A stretch of 64,000 nt of DNA from Tildeniella torsiva UHER 1998/13D (GCA_019358835.1 JAHHIH010000013.1:101566-165565); one strand, 5' to 3'. Positions 26,951 through 35,939 are shown, counted from the first letter of the stretch. Translations and numbers: made by a program. Notes: a model not told the origin generated them from the letters alone.

Positions 26951-27670
26951 CTAGAGAAACTGCTGCCAGTTTTCGCTGCGAAACAGGGCGCGTTCAGCCT
27001 TGCGGCGGCGCTGGAGACCGGGCATGATGTTGCCCCCAGCGTATATCCACTTGGCAAACTCCTCCGACGCGCCAGCAACGTCGCCAGCGTTGAGCTTCTT
27101 TAGCAGGGTAGACGACTGCAAATTGCCGGGGCCGACGTTGAAGGTAAACGACACTAGAGCCGAAAACTGGTCGCTAGTCAGCGTCCGAGTGACGTTATCA
27201 GAAACGGCCTTTTCGTACTTTTTGAGATCGCGCTTGAGGATCTCTTCGGCCTCGGCGCGGGTAATGGTGAGCCCTTTGTAGACTTGCGGTGCGCCAGCCG
27301 AGGAGGTATGGCCGTAGCCAATCGTCCAGGGTTCGTCCCCGGTGCCGGGGTCAGGATAAGCGCTGAGGCTCAGGCCCTCAAACCCCTTGACGATCGCTAA
27401 ACCCGCCGCGTTGATGGCGCTGCCCGGCGGCGGTGGGGGTGGGGGTGGCGGTGCTGGCGGCATGGGCTGGGGCTCAGGCCCCCCGACACCAATCGACACC
27501 GTCATGGCGCGGGGGTAGTCTTCCCGCTGAAACCATGTCTTGATGCTGCCGATGTTGACCACCTGCTCCTTCGGGTTTTTGCTCGACGGATATTTGGTGA
27601 TGCGAGAGATCCAGTAGCCTCCCTGCATCAGGTAGATTGCAATGTCTGTCTCTTTAATCCAGGTTCCCAT
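26951..27670 (-). CDS. GH24 (T4-type) lysozyme with N-terminal extra domain
   Basis: 239 residues. Residues 1-60 form an unassigned domain (WIKETDIAIYLMQGGYW), 65-82 are a poly-Pro linker, and 88-239 are a GH24 muramidase with E98, D107 and T116 in the Glu-x8-Asp-x8-Thr arrangement, then TIGYGHT and SALVSFTFNVGPG. It should cleave peptidoglycan glycan strands. No signal peptide is visible, as in phage endolysins, and no holin or phage genes are adjacent. It may be a domesticated phage enzyme. Confidence 0.88.
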   Translation of the reverse strand: MGTWIKETDIAIYLMQGGYWISRITKYPSSKNPKEQVVNIGSIKTWFQREDYPRAMTVSIGVGGPEPQPMPPAPPPPPPPPPGSAINAAGLAIVKGFEGLSLSAYPDPGTGDEPWTIGYGHTSSAGAPQVYKGLTITRAEAEEILKRDLKKYEKAVSDNVTRTLTSDQFSALVSFTFNVGPGNLQSSTLLKKLNAGDVAGASEEFAKWIYAGGNIMPGLQRRRKAERALFRSENWQQFL

Positions 27671-28071
27671 GTGACCTCCCCGGAGCAGTCCGCATACCAG
27701 GAATTTACAATACTTTCAGCATAATGGGCCATTGAGTTTTGCCCGAGTTCTACCATTTTGCCCGCCAAAGAGGCATAACATAACGCCTTCAGGTTGCCAA
27801 TCGCCCCAACCTGCCTAGCGATCGGCGAGAATCACGACCTGGGGGTTGAAACGCTGGCAGGTTGAAACGTTTCAACCGCTAATCCCGCAGGCTGACCGGC
27901 AATTTTCCTCTGTCCTGAGCTGAAGGTGCGATTTGCCATTGGCAAGGCTGAGCCAACGCCGCCTAGCCAAACCCGTCGGCATGTTTTGCCCAGAGAGACG
28001 GTTCAGTCGTTAAGATATTCAAAGCTTAGTATTGTTGAACTCAGTGTCTTTTCTGGTGGCTAGTTAACTCT
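27671..28071 (+). other. 401-bp gap between lysozyme and M16 protease
   Basis: Divergent promoter region. Apart from the palindrome at 27844-27877 nothing clear is seen. Confidence 0.5.
27844..27877. promoter_or_regulatory. GGTTGAAACG half-site plus 18-bp perfect palindrome
   Basis: GGTTGAAACG at 27844-27853 is repeated 16 bp later as the left half of the perfect palindrome GGTTGAAACGTTTCAACC (27860-27877). One and a half palindromes at 16-bp spacing look like a protein-binding array. Confidence 0.5.
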
Positions 28072-29391
28072 ATGGCTTTGCTCTCAGCAACCGCAGATCT
28101 GCCCTCTCGCCTGGTGTCGCCCACCATTCGTCGTCTGCCCAACGGCCTTACGGTCATCGCTGAGCAAATGCCCCTAGAGGTTGTCAACCTCAGCCTGTGG
28201 CTGCGGGTGGGCTCAGCGGTAGAAAGCGACGCCATCAACGGCATGGCCCACTTTCTAGAGCACATGATTTTTAAGGGCACCCAGCAGTTGCAGTGCGGCG
28301 AGTTTGAACGCCAGGTAGAAGAGCGTGGGGCTTTTACCAACGCCGCCACCAGCCAGGACTACACCAAGTACTACATCACCACCGCACCCCAAGACTTTGC
28401 CGCTCTTGCCCCGCTGCAAATTCAAATGGTAATGGCCCCCCGCCTTAGCGACCACGACTTTGAGCGCGAGCGCCCGGTGATTTTAGAAGAAATTCGCCGC
28501 GCCGACGACAATCCCCGCCGCCGCACCTACTCCCGCACCATGGAGCTGGTGTTTGACCGGCTGCCCTACCGCCGCCCGGTGCTAGGGCCAACAACGGTAG
28601 TCGAAGGGCTCACCCCAGCGCAAATGCGCGAGTTTCACAGCACCTGGTACCAGCCCCAGAGCATGACGGCGGTGGCGGTGGGCAACCTGCCGGTTGAAAC
28701 CCTGATTGCCACGGTAGCTGAAGGCTTTGAGCAGGCGATGGCCCAGCGATCCACACCGCCAGACCCCACCAAGTCCATTGAACGGTTCAAGCCGCTGTTG
28801 CCCGATGACCTGGAGCCTCCCTTCACAGCTGTGCGGCGGGCGATCCATGACGACCCGGCTATGACCCAGGCGCGGCTGGTGATGGCCTGGCGCGTGCCGG
28901 GGGTGACCCACCTCGAAGACACCTATGGCCTCGATATTTTGGCGTCGATTTTGGGCCGAGGATTGACCTCGCGCTTGGTGCGCGACCTGCGGGAGGAGCG
29001 CAAGCTGGTGACCAGCGTTAGCTGTACTAATATGACCCTGGCTCACCAGGGAGCATTTATGGTGTCGGCTCAGCTACCTGCCGAAAATTTGGAGCCGGTA
29101 GAAGGGGCGATCGCCCAGCACATTGCCACCGTCATGGCAGAGCCCGTGAGCCCCGCCGAACTGCGCCGGGTGCAGACCCAGGTGGCCAATCGATTTATTT
29201 TTGCCAACGAAACTCCGAGCGATCGCGCCGGGCTCTACGGCTACTACCACACCCTCACAGGCGACATCACCGAAGGCATCAATTACCCCGACTATATTCA
29301 GCAGTTAGGGGTAGACGAGGTGCTGCACGCGGCCCAGCGCCACCTGTCGGGGGATGCCTACGGCGTGGTCGCCCTCCAGCCAGCGGCCTAG
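28072..29391 (+). CDS. M16-family (pitrilysin/processing-peptidase) zinc protease
   Basis: 439 residues. Inverted zinc motif H60-F-L-E-H64 followed by MIFKGT, and the downstream Glu region ERPVILEEIRRADD. This is the single-chain bacterial M16B size. No signal peptide is obvious. Such enzymes degrade or process peptides; an active and an inactive paralogue often pair, but only the active type is here. The fructosamine-kinase-like gene follows after 12 bp. Confidence 0.9.
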   Translation: MALLSATADLPSRLVSPTIRRLPNGLTVIAEQMPLEVVNLSLWLRVGSAVESDAINGMAHFLEHMIFKGTQQLQCGEFERQVEERGAFTNAATSQDYTKYYITTAPQDFAALAPLQIQMVMAPRLSDHDFERERPVILEEIRRADDNPRRRTYSRTMELVFDRLPYRRPVLGPTTVVEGLTPAQMREFHSTWYQPQSMTAVAVGNLPVETLIATVAEGFEQAMAQRSTPPDPTKSIERFKPLLPDDLEPPFTAVRRAIHDDPAMTQARLVMAWRVPGVTHLEDTYGLDILASILGRGLTSRLVRDLREERKLVTSVSCTNMTLAHQGAFMVSAQLPAENLEPVEGAIAQHIATVMAEPVSPAELRRVQTQVANRFIFANETPSDRAGLYGYYHTLTGDITEGINYPDYIQQLGVDEVLHAAQRHLSGDAYGVVALQPAA

Positions 29392-29403
29392 GATAGGTTG
29401 ACT

Positions 29404-30267
29404 ATGTGGACTGCGATCGCCCAGCACATCGGCGCTAAAACCGGCACTGCTTTCGCGATCGCAGATCGGCGATCGGTGGGGGGCGGCTGCATCAACCAGG
29501 CCTACCAGGTGAGCGACGGCAGCCAGTCGTATTTTCTTAAGCTCAACCAGGCGTCGCAGGTGGCGATGTTTGAGGCCGAGGCCCTGGGCCTGAAGGATAT
29601 GTACGACAGCCAGACGATTCGGGTGCCCAAGCCGATCTGCTGGGGCACCGTGGATGGCTCGGCCTACATTGCTATGGAGTGGCTAGAGCTGGGCAGCGGC
29701 GGCGGCGATGCCTGGGGTCGCATGGGCGAGGCCCTGGCGGCCATGCACCGGGTGACCAGTGAGAAAGGGTTTGGCTGGCACCAGAGCAACACCATTGGTG
29801 CTACCCCCCAGCCCAACCCCTGGACGGCCACCTGGCTAGAGTTTTACCGCGAGCACCGACTGCGCCATCAGTTTCGCCTGGCGGGGCGCAGGGGCGGTCG
29901 GTTTCCGCGTCAGCACGAGCTGCTGATGGCGCTGCCAGATTTGCTGGCAGGCCACGACCCGTCCCCCAGTCTGGTGCACGGCGATCTGTGGTCGGGCAAT
30001 GCGGCGGTGACGAAGGAGGACGAGCCGGTGATTTTGGATCCGGCAACGTATTTTGGCGATCGCGAGGTAGACATCGCCATGACGGAGCTATTTGGCCGCT
30101 TTCCCAACGCCTTTTACGATGCTTACAACGCTGCCTACCCGCTCGATGCGGGCTACGCCACCCGCAAAACGCTCTACAACCTGTATCACATCCTCAACCA
30201 CTTCACCCTGTTTGGTGGCAGCTACGAGTCGCAGGCCAACCGCATGATCGACCAGCTATTGCGCTGA
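29404..30267 (+). CDS. fructosamine kinase-family protein
   Basis: 287 residues from the ATG at 29404. Aminoglycoside-phosphotransferase-like fold: SVGGGCINQAYQV (N-lobe), catalytic LVHGDLWSGNAAV, metal loop VILDPATYFGDREVDIAM. FN3K enzymes phosphorylate ketoamine adducts on glycated proteins so that the sugar falls off. It is in an apparent operon with the M16 protease. Confidence 0.9.
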   Translation: MWTAIAQHIGAKTGTAFAIADRRSVGGGCINQAYQVSDGSQSYFLKLNQASQVAMFEAEALGLKDMYDSQTIRVPKPICWGTVDGSAYIAMEWLELGSGGGDAWGRMGEALAAMHRVTSEKGFGWHQSNTIGATPQPNPWTATWLEFYREHRLRHQFRLAGRRGGRFPRQHELLMALPDLLAGHDPSPSLVHGDLWSGNAAVTKEDEPVILDPATYFGDREVDIAMTELFGRFPNAFYDAYNAAYPLDAGYATRKTLYNLYHILNHFTLFGGSYESQANRMIDQLLR

Positions 30268-30338
30268 AGCGTCAGGCGTATTTGCAGACCGCGTAGGCTG
30301 GTCTAAAACTCAGCCGATCGCTAGTAGCAAGCCAGCTT

Positions 30339-30632
30339 TCAGGGCTCGAAAAGTCTGGTTTCCCACCCCAGCAATAGGTCAGCTATCTGGCGATCGCGCT
30401 CCCGATTACTCCCCAAACCGATCGCCTGGGTCGAAACTTCGGTGAGGTAGTCTGCAATCTTGTCAGCTCCGGCCCCAGCCTTGAGCAGGCTAAACACCTG
30501 AGGCAGGTACGCATCGTACTCATCCCGCGCCCCCGGAATGCCCGCTACCCCAATGGGATCCCAAAGGTAGTGCAGCACCTCACCGGTTCTGCGATAAAGC
30601 TCTTTGTCGGGAGGTGACATGCTTTTATCCAT
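30339..30632 (-). CDS. 97-aa soluble protein, unknown
   Basis: 97 residues with the block VLHYLWDPIGVAGIPGARDE then YDAYLPQVFSLLKAGA. Uncharacterised homologues of this pattern are common in bacteria (from memory). It is convergent with the fructosamine kinase gene. Confidence 0.72.
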   Translation of the reverse strand: MDKSMSPPDKELYRRTGEVLHYLWDPIGVAGIPGARDEYDAYLPQVFSLLKAGAGADKIADYLTEVSTQAIGLGSNRERDRQIADLLLGWETRLFEP

Positions 30633-30840
30633 TAATTTCTACCAACGTTTTGCCGGATTCTAAGAGTGCTAATACCCTCGGCAGCACTGTGCCCAAAATC
30701 TCTCGCAGTCGCAGATTGGAGGCACTGCCACAGGGCAGCCAAATCATTTGTGGCGGTGGGCCAAGTCAGTCAGCATCTTAATATTGATTCCCACTGTTTA
30801 CGTAGAGACGTAATGTTGTGCGCTCGGCCTTATAACTCAC

Positions 30841-30882
30841 GTATCAATGGCTACAAACTTGTCATAACATGTTGGCTTTACT
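30841..30882 (+). promoter_or_regulatory. NtcA-activated promoter of the GS-family gene
   Basis: GTA-N8-TAC at 30841-30854, exactly 22 nt, then the -10-like TTTACT at 30877-30882. AGGAGGT (30903-30909) and the GTG at 30916 follow, giving a leader of about 27 nt. This is the textbook class II NtcA layout. Confidence 0.78.
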
Positions 30883-30915
30883 GAGACCATTCGCCGCAAA
30901 CTAGGAGGTCTCACG

Positions 30916-32415
30916 GTGACTGGAGTGCTAACACGAGCTGACACCTCGACGGATCTAGAGCGCTACGTTGTCGCTGAGGGGCGCGATGAGCTAGTCAAGC
31001 AGGTGCGGGCCAAAATTGACGAGCTGGGCATTCAATACATCTACTACCAGTTCATTTCTGTGACGGGGCGCATTGTCGGCAAGGGCATCCCCGCCGACTA
31101 TTGGGAGGTCACTGCCGAGAAGGGGTTTCAGCTGGTCTATGGGGCCACCGCCAATCTGGCAATGAATCGCCACGGCCAGTACCTTGGCTACGGCCCCGAG
31201 GCGGCAGAGCTAGTCGCCATCCCCGACCCCGAGACCTTTTGCCAGCTGCCGTGGGACAAACGGGTGGCGCGGGTCTACTGTGTATGCTTTCGCAACCGCG
31301 AAGAGGAAGAAGACGCGGCAGCATTTCTGACCGGGGACTGTCGGGGCAACCTGAAGCGCATTCATGCCGAGTTTCAGGCGAAGCACGGGTTACAGCTGCG
31401 CCACGGCTGCGAACCCGAGATGATGTGGCTCAAAAAAGGGCCGGACGGCAAACCCGACGGCGGCGTTACCAAGCCCAACTGCTACCACATCGACCAGTTT
31501 GAAGAGCTGCGCCCGGTGTTTCTGCGGGTGATTGAGTACGGGCGGGCGATGGGGCTCGACATGATCCAGGGCGACCATGAGGATGCGCCGGGGCAGCTAG
31601 AGCTGAACTTTATGTTTGATGATGCGGTCAGAACATGCGATCGCCTCTCCACCTACCGCCAGATCTGCGCCCAGGTGGCCCGCGAGTTTAACCTGATTGC
31701 CTGTTTTATGTCCAAACCGTTTATGGGGGTTTCAGCGTCGGGTTGCCACCACAACCTGTCGCTGTGGCGGGGCGGCGACACGGCCATCAAAATGTTTGGC
31801 TTCGATTCGCTGCCTGGTTTAGAGGGCAACTTTACCTACCACCAGGGGGGCGAAAACACCTTTATGCCAGAGGAAGGCGTATCTCGCCGCATTCCGGGCC
31901 AGGTGGGGCTGCACTGCATTGGCGGGGTGATTGAGCACCTGCCCGCGCTGACGGCGATCGGCTGCTCTACGGTCAACTCCTACCGCCGCCTGTGGGATGC
32001 GGGCTTTTGGGCACCGGTCTACTCCGACTGGGGCTTTCAAAACCGCACCTGCGGCCTGCGGATTTCGGCTCCGGGTCGCTTTGAGTACCGCGCCGTTGAC
32101 TCGATGGTGAACCCCTACTTGATGGCCGGGGCCATTCTCAAGGCCTTTGATGACGGCCTCAGCCGCCAGCTCGACCCCGGCGAGCCAGAGCAGCGCAACA
32201 TCTACGAAGCCATGGAAGACGGCAAAAAGGTGAAAAAGCTGCCCATGTCTCTGGGGGAAGCCCTCGACTGCTTGGCCACAGACGAGGTGATTCAGTCGGC
32301 GCTGCCGGGGGAAATGTACCGTATCTTCGACCAGTACAAGCGCGACGAGTGGGAGCGGTTTTTGGCCACCACCACCAACTGGGATATGGATAATTACTTA
32401 GACTGCCTGCCCTAG
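30916..32415 (+). CDS. glutamine synthetase-family ligase (non-canonical)
   Basis: 499 residues from a GTG with AGGAGGT 6 nt upstream. The GS catalytic domain has metal/ATP sites in CEPEMMW, DHEDAPGQLELNF, SGCHHNLSLW and NSYRRL, and the C-terminal FEYRAVDSMVNPYLMAGAIL. The N-terminal beta-grasp (YIYYQFISVTGRIVGKGIP) is also present. It differs clearly from housekeeping GlnA (for example DHEDAPGQ instead of the HEVA-GQ block), so it may ligate glutamate to another amine or be a divergent GS. Its NtcA promoter ties it to nitrogen control. Confidence 0.88.
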   Translation: MTGVLTRADTSTDLERYVVAEGRDELVKQVRAKIDELGIQYIYYQFISVTGRIVGKGIPADYWEVTAEKGFQLVYGATANLAMNRHGQYLGYGPEAAELVAIPDPETFCQLPWDKRVARVYCVCFRNREEEEDAAAFLTGDCRGNLKRIHAEFQAKHGLQLRHGCEPEMMWLKKGPDGKPDGGVTKPNCYHIDQFEELRPVFLRVIEYGRAMGLDMIQGDHEDAPGQLELNFMFDDAVRTCDRLSTYRQICAQVAREFNLIACFMSKPFMGVSASGCHHNLSLWRGGDTAIKMFGFDSLPGLEGNFTYHQGGENTFMPEEGVSRRIPGQVGLHCIGGVIEHLPALTAIGCSTVNSYRRLWDAGFWAPVYSDWGFQNRTCGLRISAPGRFEYRAVDSMVNPYLMAGAILKAFDDGLSRQLDPGEPEQRNIYEAMEDGKKVKKLPMSLGEALDCLATDEVIQSALPGEMYRIFDQYKRDEWERFLATTTNWDMDNYLDCLP

Positions 32416-32457
32416 GAATACCTCAATCCAGCGCTTCTGGCGAATACTATAACGACA

Positions 32458-32497
32458 GCTCCCCCGCAGTTCTCAAATAAGAGAACTGTGGGGGAGC
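32458..32497 (+). terminator. 17-bp stem-loop after the GS-family gene
   Basis: GCTCCCCCGCAGTTCTC, loop AAATAA, then the complement with one G-U pair, followed by CGATTTAAA. It may serve both this gene and the convergent rhodanese gene. Confidence 0.7.
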
Positions 32498-32544
32498 CGA
32501 TTTAAACGCTGCTGCTGCCTACAGCGTCATCATACTTTGGCTAA

Positions 32545-33102
32545 TTAAGCGCTGACGGGCGACGAAAAAGCCTTGATGCCTTCGGTAGGGCCATCAATAT
32601 TTTTCCATGCGGAGAGTCCGCCTTGGAGTACGGCCACATTGGCATAACCGGCCTGGCGAAGCTGGCTAGCGGCCTGGTCGGCGCTGTCGCCATAGATATA
32701 GATGTCGCGCTTGCGCTCTAGGGTAGACTCGACCCCGTCGGGAATTTGGTCAATGGAGATGAGGACAGCGCCGGTAATGCGCTCGTCGTTGAAATCCTCA
32801 CGGCTGCGGACATCGATAATAGTTAGGGCTGGCTCACCCCATTGCAGGCGCTTAAGCAGTTCATCTGCCGGTGCTTGGGTGGCCGACATGCTCGGGGGAG
32901 TAGGCAGGGGCTTGGTGATAGTTTCCTTAGCCGACTCAATCTGGTCAGGAACTTGACGAGATGCGTCGTCGGCCTTCTGAGAAAGCGCTTCAGCCCGCTC
33001 AGGCACTTGGCTAGCCGCCGATTCAACTCGATCGGTCAGATTTTCTGCTTGATCAGCAACTTGGTTGGCAGCATTATCAACTTGATCAGAAAAGTTAGTC
33101 AT
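32545..33102 (-). CDS. rhodanese-domain protein lacking the catalytic Cys
   Basis: 185 residues. Residues 1-65 are a charged amphipathic helix made of similar units (VADQAENLTDRVESAASQV), like LEA or apolipoprotein helices. Residues 80-180 are a rhodanese fold (TIIDVRSREDFNDERI, GYANVAVLQGGLSAWKNI). The active-site loop reads IYIYGDSADQ, with Gly138 where sulfurtransferases have Cys, so sulfur transfer is not expected. It may bind a membrane surface or a partner. There is no signal peptide. Confidence 0.85.
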   Translation of the reverse strand: MTNFSDQVDNAANQVADQAENLTDRVESAASQVPERAEALSQKADDASRQVPDQIESAKETITKPLPTPPSMSATQAPADELLKRLQWGEPALTIIDVRSREDFNDERITGAVLISIDQIPDGVESTLERKRDIYIYGDSADQAASQLRQAGYANVAVLQGGLSAWKNIDGPTEGIKAFSSPVSA

Positions 33103-33818
33103 AGATTGCCTCTATCAGCGTCAGTAGCTTTAAGCTACAAGGCGAACCTTAAAGCCTCATCCATCAGCAGGCATAATCCGAAGAGTAGCTATTCTCAAAT
33201 GACTGCTGAATGCGATCGCCATCGCTCAATGTGAGTATTTAAATAGGGCCAAATGCAGGATTTATTCGGTTTATCTGCGGTGCGATCGCAGCCCTTTTTA
33301 CCCCCCGTTGCCACGTTACTGCCCTTGATGGTGTCAGGGCAGGTGTGCCTGGTGCGCTACCGCCAAACCGAAGCTGAGTCAAGGCATGCAGTCGTCGGTG
33401 ACGCTCATCCTCCCTCATGGTGGGCAGTGCCCACCCTACGATGGCTACAGTCGCCGGACAAAGTGGGGACTTTTTTTCTAGAAATCTTCTTGGAGTGTTC
33501 CAACTCAATGCGTATCTGGGAACTCACTGCGATCGCCCCAACAAGCCGAGTTCGCGTCCTTGGAAAGGATGTTTTTTGGGGTCGGGATACGCTTAGATGG
33601 CCTGACATCAACGGCTTTAGCCGCTGGGCACAGCTAAAATTTGGCGAATTCGATCAAAACTTGCTTATTTTTGCGAACTATTGCGAGAAATGAAGTTTAG
33701 TGAATTCAGCCCACGATTTTCCGGGGTTCCATCGAGTTCGCTCATCCTTCTGGGTTTACTATGACTTTTAAATTCTTTTCGTCGTTCCCCGTTTCCTTCG
33801 CGTCGTGGTTGTGTTCCT
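33103..33818 (+). other. 716-bp gap with dispersed repeats
   Basis: No convincing gene. GTAGCTT-T-AAGCTAC (33124-33138) lies 21 bp upstream of the rhodanese start. GGTGGGCAGTGCCCACC (33419-33435) is the core of a palindromic repeat common in cyanobacterial intergenic DNA (from memory). Open frames across the segment look like translated repeat. A 61-codon frame from ATG 33508 to 33693 is possible but unsupported. Confidence 0.5.
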
Positions 33819-34841
33819 ATGGTGACAGACTGCTCGGTATCGACCAGCCTAAAAGTTGGCCGTCTAGAAAAAGTTGGCGTTTCAGACAAAGCCGAAGTGC
33901 TCTCGCTTTCGGAGGTCTGGGCAAAAAAGTACGTCAAAGATCTGCACCTTCAAGATCAGGCGTTGCTGAGCTTAGAACAGTCTAAATCTAAGCTGGATGT
34001 GGCCGCAAAACTGATCGATGTCTTGCGTTCTATCAGTGCCCGAGCCTGGAATAAAACCGAAACGCTGCTGTCTCGCGAAGTGCGGCGGCACCAAATTAGC
34101 GCTAGCCTGATTGACCCCTGGACGATTTCTAAAGACGTGCATTTGGTCTACGAAGAGGCTCTGGCAGCCTACGCCAAAGGGGTGACGCCCCAGCGGTTCT
34201 CGGTGGCCGCCTCAAAGCGGTTGGGCGCTATTCGCCAAAAGCACACGGCGGTTGACCCACGGGTGATTGGGTTTGTCAGCATGCAGTTTCACTACTGCGG
34301 TCAAATGCTGTCGGCGGAGGCCCCCGAGTCGGAGCGAGCGACGCTACAGAGCTACTTCAAGGTGGTTGACGACCTGCTGTATATGCCGCTGCACCGGGCC
34401 TACACCGCTGCGGGCAACTACGACTACCACCACCCCCGCCTAGAGACGGTGCGGCTGGCGCTGCCGGCCACCAGCCGGATTGCTAAGAATATTGTGAATC
34501 AGGTGATTGCCCTCTGCCCTGACTATGCCACCTACACGGGGCCGCTCAGCGAAGCTGTGGTGCGCACCTCTAGCATTCGCGATGTGGAGATGTTTCAGAT
34601 TTATCTCTGGACCTGCATGTTAGAGAACAACATCTCTGCGATCGCCCAGGAGCTGTTTCCCCTCTGCGTCATGCTGTACCCCAGGCTCAAGGTCAGCTGG
34701 GGCCTGGTGCGGCTGATGGTGAACCTGCTCGACCAAGAGCTTTCGGCCTGTGTGGGGTCGATCAATGTTCAGTACTACGAACCCCACTACACCGCCATGC
34801 TGAAGATGTTTTCGCCCTCGACGTTTCCCGATCCGCTCTAG
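33819..34841 (+). CDS. 340-aa soluble protein, unknown (cyanobacterial)
   Basis: Helical, no signal peptide, no membrane segment. Conspicuous blocks: FVSMQFHYCGQMLSAEAPES, VVDDLLYMPLHRAYTAAGNY followed by DYHHPRL, and the C-terminal VQYYEPHYTAMLKMF. A His/Tyr cluster (YDYHHPR) could bind a metal or ligand. I do not recognise the family. It stands alone and is convergent with gpsA. Confidence 0.8.
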   Translation: MVTDCSVSTSLKVGRLEKVGVSDKAEVLSLSEVWAKKYVKDLHLQDQALLSLEQSKSKLDVAAKLIDVLRSISARAWNKTETLLSREVRRHQISASLIDPWTISKDVHLVYEEALAAYAKGVTPQRFSVAASKRLGAIRQKHTAVDPRVIGFVSMQFHYCGQMLSAEAPESERATLQSYFKVVDDLLYMPLHRAYTAAGNYDYHHPRLETVRLALPATSRIAKNIVNQVIALCPDYATYTGPLSEAVVRTSSIRDVEMFQIYLWTCMLENNISAIAQELFPLCVMLYPRLKVSWGLVRLMVNLLDQELSACVGSINVQYYEPHYTAMLKMFSPSTFPDPL

Positions 34842-34852
34842 GCGAATTCTCC

Positions 34853-34879
34853 GGCCTAGGGGAACGCATTCCCTAGGCC
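34853..34879. terminator. 9-bp hairpin between convergent genes
   Basis: GGCCTAGGG, loop GAACGCATT, CCCTAGGCC. No T-run on either strand; a probable bidirectional 3' hairpin for the 340-aa gene and gpsA. Confidence 0.5.
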
Positions 34880-34946
34880 AGGCCGCTCTGGCCAGGGGCT
34901 CTCTGCCCTGACGCGATCGCGCGGAAGACCCTACGAGGCATCGGGG

Positions 34947-35939
34947 CTAGCACTCGCTCTGCAACACCTCCTGATAATCTTCGGCCTTGAGCTTGCGCTC
35001 CATCAGGGCGGCGACGGCTTCTACCGCTGAGATTTCACCCTTGAGCAGCAGGTACACCTGCTGGGAGATGGGAGCGGAAATCTGTTCTCGCTCGGCAATA
35101 TCGTGGAGCACGTAGGCGGTGTTGACCCCCTCGGCGGTGCTGCCCAATTCTACAAGAATCTGCTCTAGAGTTTTGCCCTGGGCCAGGCCGTAGCCCACCC
35201 GATAGTTGCGGCTGAGGGCGCTGGTGCAGGTAGCTAACATATCCCCTAGGCCCGAGAGGCCAAGGAACGTTTCGGGGTGGCCGCCCAGGTGGGTGCCAAT
35301 GCGGATGACCTCCGGCAGGGCGCGGGTGATCAGAGCCGATCGCGCATTTGAGCCCAGATTTAGCGCTTCGCAAACGCCGACGGCGATCGCAATCACATTC
35401 TTCAGCGTGCCTCCCAGCTCGGCCCCCAGGGGGTCGGTGCTGCTGTAGGTGCGAAAGTGATCGGAGGCAAACAGGTGCTGCACAGACTCGGCGGCGGTTT
35501 CGTTTTCGCAGGCGATTACCGTGGCAGCAGGCAGCCCAGCCTCAATTTCCTTCGACAGGTTGGGGCCAGAGAGCACCGCCACAGCGTGGTTGGGGAATGC
35601 CCGCTGAAAAATCACCGATGGCGTTAGGGTGGTCTCTGGGTCGAGGCCCTTGGTTGCCGTCATCAGTACCGTGGTCTCAGGAATATTCAAGCCCTGGAGC
35701 TGGTTGACCAGCTCTGGCACCCCTTTCATGGAGATGGCCGACAAAATCACCTCTGCCCCAGCCACGGCATCCTTCAGCGACACTCCTCCCGATCGCGTCC
35801 ACAGGCGCACGGTGTGATGATTGGTGGCGGCGATGTGGGCCAGCGCACTCCCCCAGGCCCCAGCCCCCAAGACGGCAAGGGTGACCTGGCGGTTTTTGTA
35901 GGTGGAGATGATTTGGGTTGGGCTGGGGGCGGCGAGCAT
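34947..35939 (-). CDS. gpsA: NAD(P)-dependent glycerol-3-phosphate dehydrogenase
   Basis: 330 residues. Reduces dihydroxyacetone phosphate to sn-glycerol 3-phosphate for membrane lipids. Rossmann loop VLGAGAWGSALAH, SGPNLSKEIEAGLPAA, catalytic Lys in LGGTLKNVIAIAVG, then GLSGLGDMLATCTS and SRNYRVG. Complete and typical. Confidence 0.95.
   Translation of the reverse strand: MLAAPSPTQIISTYKNRQVTLAVLGAGAWGSALAHIAATNHHTVRLWTRSGGVSLKDAVAGAEVILSAISMKGVPELVNQLQGLNIPETTVLMTATKGLDPETTLTPSVIFQRAFPNHAVAVLSGPNLSKEIEAGLPAATVIACENETAAESVQHLFASDHFRTYSSTDPLGAELGGTLKNVIAIAVGVCEALNLGSNARSALITRALPEVIRIGTHLGGHPETFLGLSGLGDMLATCTSALSRNYRVGYGLAQGKTLEQILVELGSTAEGVNTAYVLHDIAEREQISAPISQQVYLLLKGEISAVEAVAALMERKLKAEDYQEVLQSEC

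Noticed and set aside
26951..27670. Prophage around the lysozyme
   Set aside because: Neighbours are signalling and housekeeping genes; no integrase, capsid, tail or att-like repeats.
27844..27877. CRISPR repeat because of GTTGAAAC words
   Set aside because: Only one and a half copies, no spacers, no cas genes.
33124..33138. GTA...TAC palindrome before the rhodanese gene as an NtcA site
   Set aside because: The spacer is 9 nt instead of 8, and no -10 lies 22 nt away.
33239..33508. 89-codon minus-strand frame with a VGWALPTM segment
   Set aside because: It reads through the GGTGGGCAGTGCCCACC palindromic repeat; such translations are typical of repeat DNA and no ribosome site or domain is present.
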